A stretch of 64,000 nt of DNA from Onchocerca volvulus (Eukaryota > Nematoda > Chromadorea > Rhabditida > Onchocercidae). The notes beneath the pieces are model-generated. The model was not told where the DNA came from. It saw only the letters and a list, made by a program, of their open reading frames with translations, and ran no database searches. Both the position numbers and the translations under genes were made by a program. Shown one piece after another: positions 54,854 through 64,000 of this stretch (its first letter is position 1; each line of letters starts with the position of its first letter). The stretch spans positions 1,054,001 to 1,118,000 of the forward strand of contig HG738138.1 of NCBI GenBank assembly GCA_000499405.2. The letters are read 5' to 3'.

Positions 54854-57800
54854 ATGGCTCGATGGGAGTATTGGCCCCATTATGGGTTAGAAAATTACCT
54901 TTATACGACGCCATTTGAAGCAAAATTCAACATGATGGAATCAACCAAATGGATGCAAGAAAATTGGTTTCATAGCATAACATCATCCATTGCATATGTT
55001 ATTTCTATTTATGTTGGACAAAAGGTATCTTTTTTTCATTTTTTCATTTTTCAAGTGCAGTTCCAAAATTTATTCAAAAATCCAATTATGGCGGCAGGGT
55101 TTAGGAATTTTGCTTAGAATTTTATCATTTGCCAGTCGGACCCGGCATACGCTTACTGATCAGTATAATTCTATATAACTAATTAAGTGGATTCGAATAC
55201 TTTTGAACATAATTTCCTAGCTTGAAAAGATCTGGAAATAATCGTTAGATTCTCTTTATTTTCAAGCTGATGCGTGTTGTCTCGTAAATTAATCAATTTT
55301 CTTTCATTTCTTGTTAACCGGAAGTGTTCATCATATTTACCAGTCAGTTATTAATTATGTTGAATTGCAGCTGATGGAATCGCGCAAACCGTTCTGCTTA
55401 GATAATCTTTTGATAGCATGGAATATTGGTTTAGCATTATTTTCCCTCCTAGGTGTATGCCGAATGACACCGGAATTACTGTGGAGTGTTCGTGAGAATT
55501 CTTTCGAGTATTCGATATGCACAGCTTCATTTGCGCAAGGTGTCACAGGATTTTGGACTGAAATGTTTGCCTTGTCCAAAGTATGAATTCCACAAGTTTT
55601 GGGGTTGTTTAGTTGCATGAATTAGTTTTTTGACTTTTGGATGAAGAAGAGGAATAATGGAAAATAATAGTTTTGGTCAGCGAAAACTTTTTAAGAAAAG
55701 GACTTATTGTCTTCAGTTCGCACTGGTAATCTTGAATTATCCTAAGTTTGTTGTACCCATTAATTAGGATGAAAAGGTCTTTTTCTGCATGAATAGTTAG
55801 TCGAAATTGCTTTTTAATTTTTCAGTTTCAGAATTATTGAAAAACGATAGGAGTGAATTTAGGAAATAACTTATGTTATCATTCGTGGAGCGTGACCTTA
55901 CACTATTCAATGCGATTTGTTTGTTATGTACATGAATAGTTTCTGTCTGTTGATGAGAATGAGTATTTTTATCATTCTAGATTGCTGAATTTGGTGACAC
56001 GGTATTTATTGTGCTGCGCAAACGTCCGCTACTTTTTCTTCACTGGTACCATCATGTCACTGTACTTGTTTACACATGGCATGCTTACAAAGTAAGCTTT
56101 TTTGTGGATAAATTGATTTCCAAAGAATTTTTAATTCAAATAGATGCTTATTAAGGAAGTATGACGGAATAGATGCCTTATTCAATTTGTATGAGTTTCA
56201 CTTTCTTTCTTTTTTTCAGTGGTTACCTTCCTCGTATTTGTTCTTATCTAAATACCTTATTCATCTTCTGAACAAAACAAACATTTCGTTTCAGTGTTTG
56301 GGAATGTATAACGCGGTGTTTTGAAATATGAAATAAGACGTAGCATGCTTCAGCATGCTGTTTTTTTTTTTTTCTTCATCACCTCTGATAATGTAATAAA
56401 ATGGATAAAATTGAAATTTAAAGATACTTCACACAATTCACGCACGTAACAACTTTCTAAAATTTTTCTTTTTTCAAAACAATGAAAAAAATTACAAATT
56501 CTTTCGAAATTTTATAAATCTATTTCTTTTTTTTTACTTTGTCGACAAAATGAAATCCAACAGATCATTTACTTTTTTATCAAAGCCGGTAAAACCTGAA
56601 AGGAATAAATTTGTTCATTGTCATGTTAAAATAACAGAAATATTTAGCTCAATCTATTGCAAATATTTAGACTCAGACCAGTTTTTTTTCAGGACCATAC
56701 AGCTTCGGGACGGTGGTTTATATGGATGAATTATACTGTACATGCATTTATGTACACGTACTATGCGCTTCGAGCAATGCGTAAACGACTTCCAAAAATG
56801 GCGGCAATGATGGTTACAATTTTACAGATCTTACAGATGGTTGGAGGTGTTTTTATCGGTTAGTTTGTTGACAACTTTTGCCATCTGAGAAATCACTTGT
56901 TTAAAATCTTAAAAGGGAAAAGAAGTGGATTACTCAGACATTTGAGAGCTCTTAAATTGTTTGAGAGAATATTAATGTTTTTTTTTACATTTTTTGGATG
57001 ATCTCTCTTATTTTTGTGTACTTTAGTTATGTCAAAATTATTATCTGGAACACTGACTTTAGTCCAGTTAAATTGCGGTATTGAGACAGTGTTGATACTT
57101 TTTATTTCATTCCAGGAATAAACATTTTACGAATCAAGCTTTCTGGACGTTATTGTCAGCAAACCTGGAGCAATCTCTACTTTTCATTTACCATTTACTT
57201 TTCGTATTTCCTGCTTTTCTGCAACTTCTTCTATAATACTTACTTGAAAAAAGTATTTTTTTTTTTCGAAGATTTCTCATTTGAAAGCATTTTTTAGAAA
57301 ATTACTGTCATTCACTGAACAGAGTAAACACCAAATTTCAAAGTGGAGATACCATTTAGTCCCGATGTTTAGGGTGTAAATTACGCTTGGTGAAAATTGA
57401 TGTGGCTTTAATGCTTAGCTTCATTTTATCTGCCAGTGCTGATTTAGGCTACAGAGAAAAATAGAAAGTTTCTTTTCTATTATGAGACATTGAAATATGA
57501 TTCATTTAAAATTTGAGTCAGTTTGATCACTTCTTTCACAGCTAGGCAATACATAATACGATTCCAGGGGAATAGATACCATGCAGTGATCACTGATGGA
57601 ATCGGTAATAAAATTCAGAAGAATATGATCATGGAAGAGCGATTGAAGGAAAAAAATGAAGTTGAAAACGATCTCTCTACGAAGGTCAGGAATCATTTAA
57701 AGAGGAGGGTAGTAAAATAAAGTTTTACTGGAGGAACAAGAAAAAAAAAGGAATCAGTTGTTTTCTCATTTGCGTTATTTTATGGTATATTTATTTCCAT

Positions 57801-58495
57801 GTTGTGAATTTTATGCTTGAAAAAAAACTTAATGAAATCCACGGGACTAATTTTGTTTTCTAGGCACAATTTTTGAACTTATTTTTATTTTAATATTTTT
57901 TGCTTCTGAATTTTTCCGCTAGATTTATATTGATTATTTGAATTTGATATTTTCAAAGTACATTATTGTTGGGCTGTTGATGACATTTTTTGAATACGTG
58001 TAAACATTATTCAGCTTGATTGTAACATGACATGATTATTTGATTCAGATTCGTGCAAACTTTTTTATACTAAAGGAAAATTGCAATTTTGTCAACATTA
58101 TCTTTTTTAAATGCATGCTCATACTTTTATTTATAGAATTTATCTTTTTGAAATCCTAAACATTTCTTGTGTGTTTGTGTGGTGTGTGCATGATCTGTGG
58201 ATATGTTTTTGCTGCTTCTTTTCATGTATGCTATATGTTGACAGTTTTTTAGACTTACTTAAAAAGGGTATAATCACTTGATACCTGTTTTATCTCTTAA
58301 TTTGTTATACTGAAGAAATCATTTGTCGTTGTTTTGTCCTTCTCTTTTAAATATTGTCAGTCAATTCTCTTAGTCGGTGCATTACCGACTGCATACAATC
58401 AGCGGGTGAAAATTAAACGGGATGATATGACAGCTAGTATTGTCAAATTCTTTCGACGTACGATAGTAGCCCAATCTGCAGTTAAATCACGCTGA
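54854..58495 (+). CDS. Very-long-chain fatty acid elongase (ELO family)
   Basis: ER multipass 3-ketoacyl-CoA synthase that condenses malonyl-CoA with acyl-CoA, closest in feel to the ELOVL3/6 and worm elo-3 group. Exons 54854-55024, 55371-55580, 55981-56091, 56693-56858, 57116-57252, 57568-57684 and 58361-58495 encode 348 residues. Landmarks in order: [17 protein letters not shown], the catalytic HxxHH box (HWYHHVTV), [18 protein letters not shown], the TxxQxxQ motif (TILQILQ), hydrophobic segments to [15 protein letters not shown], then a long basic tail. Exon 6 has a GTCAGG donor; if unspliced, translation stops at 57,720 (315 residues, ending RRVVK). Exon 7 keeps phase and looks coding ([20 protein letters not shown]). 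An in-frame stop precedes the start codon. AATAAA at 58,938. Confidence 0.93.
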
Positions 58496-59538
58496 CATAT
58501 GTACGCTGCACTAAGTGATTAGAAGTTTTGATGGTAGTATTCTGAGATATGGGAAGTTTTAATTGGATATTTAATTCATAAATTTAGAATGTCCAAATAT
58601 GCGATTTGTTTTAGGATTTTTTTTTCCTTTTTTTTTTTTTTTTTTGCCGAGATATATAAAAATTTTGTTAGGTATTATTGTTTTTGGGACTGAAAAAACA
58701 CGAATCTGGCGCCAAACAATCACTGTTATAAGCTATTATTCATCCTAGGATTGATTTTTAAAAAACTTTCCAATTTCAATAATATATTTTTATGTTCGTT
58801 TCTCTTTTTCGAGTTCTCGAAGATATTGTTTTTGTTTTTTATTTCAGTAAAATGGCTTTTTTCCATTGTTATTCTTTTCTATGTCAGAAGTTGCTTACTT
58901 ACCAATTTTACAAATATTTTGTTTATATGTTATAGAAAATAAACTCAGAGTTGTACAAAAAGATTCAGTCAATGAATGGATTAATTCTAGACATTTTTAT
59001 GAGCCATTGGTAACAAAAGATGCTTTTTTATAAGTTTCTTATTCGAAAAAGTAGTAATATACGATGCATATCAACACGTATTTTCACGCTATCCGATAAA
59101 CGAGCAAAATGTTGTGGTGATTATGGTGTGAAAAAGCGAAAAAGAAGCAAAAAATTAAGAAGTGTAGGATGATTTATGATACGTAATTCAATGTTTGAAA
59201 ATATAATTTTGAAATACTAGCTTTTTATTTGTATATTTATAATATCTTCAAGATTTTGAAATGGTCCATGAATTGAAGGAACATATTTACGAGATTCAAA
59301 ATTGGTTCCACAGAAGGAGTCGTTCCCTGATAAAATTTTCTAAAACAAATATTTCAGTCTGGAGAAAAGACGAAATAATTTTATCCATTTCAAAAATAAA
59401 CTGTGTAACTTTTCTACAGTTGCTTGAATTAAGCTTGGCCGAATTTTTTCATCACACTTTTAGAGAAATGGAACATTTAATGTTGAATAACATTTTATTT
59501 GGTGTTCATATCTCATTTATCATTTAAAAAAAGTCTTT
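58496..59538. other. Region between convergent elongase and neuropeptide genes
   Basis: Holds both 3' flanks: the elongase AATAAA at 58,938 and a minus-strand AATAAA at 59,494-59,499, only 40 nt beyond the neuropeptide stop. An 88-codon plus-strand frame (59,261-59,527) lies here without other support. Confidence 0.55.
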
Positions 59539-62500
59539 TCAACGTTTCCGTAATTTCAGTCTTTTCACAATACATTGTATAGGATTGTACATACATGGAC
59601 GTAATCGTTTTTTACCGGAATTATTCAGCACTGAAGAAGCATAAACATCCTTGTAGAATGACGGATCTTTTCTCCTGAAATTTTGAATTCATATTAGCAA
59701 GAAATTGCGAAGAAATCTATTCATTCATAAAATTCTAATATTAACGGATACAAATATATTACCACTTGTATTTTTAGCAAATTTCAACTGATAATCTGTA
59801 ATTTTGAAGAAAAAAAAAAACTGAAACTCGATTTGAAATGTTAATAATAGGAAAATGGAAAGTTGAAATTATTTAATTAAAAATATGATGTTTCTATCTT
59901 TGAATTCTCAATAAATTGAAATGGTTGGAAGCTATACCTCCATTCGGAGATTTTTTTTTTTTTTTTTTTTTTTTTGTTGAAAAAGAGGAAGGATCGGATT
60001 CACTTTGTGTATTTGCAGCTTTTTGACATAATATAAATAGAATTCAAAACAAACTGAATGCCTAATATTAATGAATTTATGATTAAATTATTTGAAAAAA
60101 GACAATGATCTGGCAGCTGAACCCTTTTCTTCCAAAGATTTTGAGAAGTTTAAGAAAATATAACTGATTGGAACGTACTCGCTAAAAGATTTTAAAAGAT
60201 TTGAAAGATCCTTAATTGCAAATAAATTACTCATTAAAGAGAGTTTAATATTCAAGCAAATCTATTACGAGTAATAAAATCATAAATTTTATTAGCGGGA
60301 AAAGAATGAACAAAAAGAATTCTCCACATAACTTTCAAAAGTAATTCACATGAAATTCATGAAAATTGTGTCCAATTAGATTAAACTAAAGAATTTAATA
60401 TACTGTATGAGTGAATGAGATTGAAAATTCGATTATTTATAATTTAGCAAACACATTACATTCGCCGAAACTTGAGCTACTAACATCATATAATAGTTAA
60501 AGTTAATTTGGATAGGAAATCATGTAAAAGGTTTAGTACTAAATAATGGATCTATTTAACGTAAACAGCGTAAATATGAGCAGAATAAAATAGGTTACGT
60601 GAAGATAGTATTGTTTGTAAATGCGTAATTTTTGCATGTTTATTTTTTTTTTTATTTTTTACGTCTTTTTTTTCCTCCTTCTGTATCAAACAGCGATGAA
60701 AAATAAGCAGGGTAAATGTAATAAATTAAAAATAAACGTCAAACTATTAATTCAAAGATTTCAATGCTTATTTTCAAAAAAGAAAAAAAAAATGATTTGA
60801 TGACAGGTGCCGCAAACTTTTACACGGTAACTTGATGTGAGTGAAATTATTGAATGTTCTTGATATTTCCCTGTAAAATCGATCTTTTTTAGTGTATGGG
60901 AAAATATTTCGAAAATTATGCATCATTTCGTTAACGTTTACAATTTTTCAAAAATTTTCACGTGCAACGTCCGTGGATATTAGAAATAATAAATACTCTT
61001 TAGCCAAATCTAATCGATAATTAAATGATAATCTAAGTGAAAAAAAAAAAAATTCACTTCAGACTTATTATTTGAATTACAAATATTGATTTGGTAAGCA
61101 GAATTTGGCAAAAGAATACGGAAATCAATAATTGATAATCGGCCATCAACAACTAATGTCAAGAATTTGAAGAATTTAATCTAGAAAAATAAACTCGAAT
61201 TTTTTTTGATAGAAAGAACTAAATCTAATATAGTTAGGATGGCATTCTTTTTTTAGAATGAGACTAAAATTGAATTTTGTTACTTGTTAACATTTACCAC
61301 GCAATGCAGTTGAATATCTTAATCTATTCGAGTTTTTTACACTTGATAGAGTTAAACAATTCTTGGAATTTCATTTATATTGAAGTTTGCAAAATTAAAT
61401 ATTTAATCTTATTTGGAATATATTTGGTCGGCTGGATAAGTTCATTATTTTAAAAGTCAGTATATGTTTGCATAAAGTTTCTGTTTTTTCTTCTTTTTTT
61501 TTTTTTTTTTTTTGACAACTGTAAGATTGCTTTTCATACCAAGAATCAAAGACTGATATTAAATGAGTAACATGACACATGATAGGAATGAAGAAAATTG
61601 TGACGCTGTAATGTCGTTTCATTAGATAACATTAATTAAAAACGTCAACGATAATTTGACTTTACAGTATGCCACGAAAACTTGAAATACATAAAGATTT
61701 GATTTGAATACACAAGCATTTTTTCATTATCTATTCTCTTGAAAGCAATTGAGTCTGCTTTATCTTATAAACATTGATACCTTATCATTTGAAACTTTAC
61801 TGATAATAATGTGTGTTGTAGAATACCTTGACTCTGTTCTATATTGCTCTCGGAAATTTTGTTCAAATGAAAATTGCAACATTCTGAAATTCTCAGTTTA
61901 TCCGTAACTTTAATTTCAATTTCCAAATTGATGGACCAGTTCGTGAGTGAACTGAAAGGTGAAAAAAACACCAATACTAATCGATTATGGAGTAAGTGAA
62001 TTGTAAAATTGCAGCAAAATTGTCTGGAAAATGAATTATAGCTGACCGATAATTCAGCAAGGAATTCGACTGTCTAAGACAAACATTTAGCAGAAAATGG
62101 CTAAAAAAATGACGACTTGTAAAACGATTTTAACGTAAAGAATTATAATTAGAATGCATGACAATTTCAAACTAATTTATTTTTTTTTTGATGTTATTTG
62201 AAACTATTACTAAATGTGAAAGAGGGAGGGGAAGGAATCGCGATCTTAGCGGGTCATAGAATATTGGATAATGTAATCCGATGAATGGATATCGAGCAGG
62301 AAATTTGGAACGAATTTTTAGAATAGAACACACAAACAACAGTAATAAATTATTCATTTCATCGTATTGATGTTAATGAAACTGTCCACTAAGTTCCGGA
62401 AAGTAATCATTTTCTCCTTTCAAAATTCAAGTTATTTTTTTTCCATGTAATTGAAATCCAAGATCTATTAGGGGGACGAAGAAGGCCACATCTTAAACGT

Positions 62501-63014
62501 CATATGCTGAGGATTATTCAGAATTGGATGGAGTAAGTCTTTACTTTCTAAATATAAAATGACACAACGGAAAACAATTTCAGGAGAGGATCTCATTGAG
62601 GATTATTCAGAATTGAATGGAATAAGTTTTCACTTGGTGATATACCTTGCAAATTCAATTGAGCATCACTTCCCTTTCTCAAACTTGTTCATATTACCAT
62701 CAAATTAATCCTTTATTTCAATTTTTTTCTTTTTTTCTAAAACCCGCTAGTGATAATTGTCCATAGTTAATTTCTGATTTTGGACAGAAATTCAAGTTAA
62801 AATTTGATTTAAAAAAAGTGCTCGAAATGTTTATTTCTCCTCTTTTACCTATCAACGATGTATGTATATATTGCTTCTTTTCTCCAGAAAATACTTTTAT
62901 TTATGAAGTTTAAACTTACAAAATTGGTGAGGGAAAAACATCATCCATAATATAGGAACAGTTAGCGAATGGAAACAGTAGCATGCACAACAACAGCCAA
63001 CGTAACATAATCAT
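59539..63014 (-). CDS. Allatostatin-C/somatostatin-like neuropeptide precursor
   Basis: Three exons too short for simple ORF finding: 63014-62920, 61883-61827 and 59674-59539, all GT-AG with matching phase (2, 2), giving 95 residues. Exon 1 encodes a textbook signal peptide (MIMLRWLLLCMLLFPFANC) followed by SYIMDDVFPSPI. Exon 2 gives a polar spacer (EQNFREQYRTESR). Exon 3 carries a tribasic site (GKKR), the putative mature peptide LRPCMYNPIQCIV, a dibasic KR and a basic tail (LKLRKR) to the stop. Two cysteines enclosing six residues with central N-P-I match insect allatostatin-C (CYFNPISC), a somatostatin-related hormone acting on GPCRs. AATAAA 40 nt past the stop supports the 3' end. Introns are 1.04 and 2.15 kb. 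The exon linkage and the family assignment are my inference; the precursor architecture is read directly from sequence. Confidence 0.72.
62508..62627. repeat. 31-bp direct repeat within the neuropeptide gene intron
   Basis: TGAGGATTATTCAGAATTG is repeated at 62,508 and 62,597, with the following ATGGAGTAAGT and ATGGAATAAGT also related; the copies start 89 bp apart. Confidence 0.85.
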
Positions 63015-63397
63015 TTTTCTTGCAGAAAATGACTGATTCTCCATAAAAATTAGTTATACTAACTTGAGACTTTCTTTTAAAGCGGATACACATACACACA
63101 CATACATGCAGACATAACAAACACGCCCATCCCACCCCATTCTATTTGTAAATAATATTCTGAATAACGGAAACATGTGTGCTTCGTAAAACATTAACTT
63201 ATTTCAACATTCTGAACACAACTTCCGTTACGCTATTTTCCCAATCTTTGTAGCTTTTTGGATTGGAAGTCAAGAATGTTGGAAAAATACCATAACAATT
63301 TAATAAATTTGAATTTGAAATCATTTCAACAACAAGGATAACTCATACAGCTGAATTCATTCAATTATCATCGCATTCAATTCTTAGAAATAGCTAA
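63015..63397. other. Short gap between two minus-strand genes
   Basis: Less than 400 bp separates the neuropeptide start codon from the upstream gene's stop. It includes a CACA/CATA-rich stretch near 63,087-63,115. No exon seen. Confidence 0.5.
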
Positions 63398-63499
63398 TCA
63401 ATTGCGAGAATCATCTTTAGGGAATGCCTTTAATATTCGAATTTCACTTGTTGGCCGATCATGAGCATCTGTATCCACTAATCCAATCTTTTGTATTAC
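63398..63499 (-). CDS. Terminal exon of a gene resembling cyclophilin-type peptidyl-prolyl isomerases (partial)
   Basis: An exon from a TTATAG acceptor (63,500-63,501) to a TGA stop encodes 33 residues beginning VIQKIGLVDTDAHDRPTSEI. The pattern V-x-x-K-I...T-D...D-x-P...I resembles the C-terminal strand region of PPIB-type cyclophilins ([20 protein letters not shown]), after which this one continues with ILKAFPKDDSRN. The rest of the gene lies beyond the right edge or behind a long intron. The family call is tentative; that this is a coding exon is more secure than what it encodes. Confidence 0.4.
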   Translation of the reverse strand, partial: VIQKIGLVDTDAHDRPTSEIRILKAFPKDDSRN

Positions 63500-64000
63500 C
63501 TATAACAAAATAACATCATAATGTAGATAAAAATGAAGCAGATCTTGGCATTTTTCAGAGTAAAATTTTTCTCGTTTTACTGCAGAAAGCTCTGAGAAAC
63601 ACTGCAATTTTTATTAATGTTTCAACGCAGTAGCACTTTTCGGGGATCGCAAATTTAATGCAGAACTACGCGAAATAATTAACTTAGTATATTTGCTCGC
63701 TTTTCTATATTCTGCTAATCTAACTTCTATTCAAATGATGAATGAATAGCTGAATATTAGATATGCTGGATTTGAGTGATGATATACTTGAAAACCATTC
63801 AATTAGAAGATCTAATTGAAATCTATACGCAAGAGAATTAACCAAATTTGTAATTTCATAGTTGATAGTCAAATAGATATAATTTTGCTGAAAAAAAAAA
63901 GTCACGAAAAATCACGAAAAAAAAATCTTTCATACTTATTATATTGTTATGGGGTTGATGGAGATTTTTCTGTGTTTTGATTCTTTTACAAAGTTATATA
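63500..64000. other. Probable intron of the right-edge gene
   Basis: AT-rich with no supportable exon before the window ends. Confidence 0.35.

Noticed and set aside
59261..59527. 88-codon plus-strand frame beginning MVHELKEHIYEI
   Set aside because: It lies in the overlapping 3' flanks of two convergent genes, spans an antisense polyadenylation signal and has no recognised relatives.
62172..62357. Minus-strand frame starting MNNLLLLFVCSILKI as signal-peptide exon of the neuropeptide gene
   Set aside because: Its donor sites leave phase 0, which does not join exon 2. The exon at 62,920-63,014 has a better signal peptide and the exact phase needed.

Overview
This is AT-rich nuclear DNA from a nematode, most likely a spirurid or filarial species. 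The spliced genes encode animal proteins with nematode character (a CRMP of the UNC-33 type, a TSG101 and a RabGDI close to the worm forms). Introns are mostly 150-700 bp with TTTCAG-type acceptors, several start codons sit directly behind a trans-splice-like acceptor, and noncoding DNA is full of homopolymers and microsatellites. I saw no bacterial operon, phage, CRISPR array, rRNA or tRNA gene.

Layout: 1-11.3 kb is repeat-rich DNA with no supported gene. 11.3-13.9 kb (+) is an eight-exon gene of unknown function. 15.3-26.2 kb (-) holds four genes on one strand, transcribed brk-1, nuo-3 (NDUFA6), coq-3, gdi-1, which look like an operon. 28.1-30.6 kb (+) is a DNAJC25/dnj-2 homologue, followed tail-to-tail by a ZNF207/BuGZ homologue at 32.4-34.9 kb (-). 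36.5-38.5 kb (+) is tsg-101. 45.3-50.8 kb (+) is unc-33, with its 5' end unresolved. 54.9-58.5 kb (+) is a fatty-acid elongase. 59.5-63.0 kb (-) is a three-exon secreted neuropeptide precursor resembling allatostatin-C/somatostatin, and 63.4-63.5 kb (-) is the last exon of a gene resembling cyclophilins.

From memory, the C. elegans relatives of most of these genes (gdi-1, coq-3, nuo-3, dnj-2, tsg-101, unc-33, several elo genes) lie on chromosome IV, so the window looks like a block of ancestral linkage. The operon-like group joins two mitochondrial functions (complex I assembly and structure, ubiquinone synthesis) with a Rab recycling factor and a WAVE-complex subunit. Exon models were built by hand from splice consensus, phase continuity and remembered protein families; phases close exactly for all models except the DNAJC25 homologue, which carries an apparent one-base deletion.
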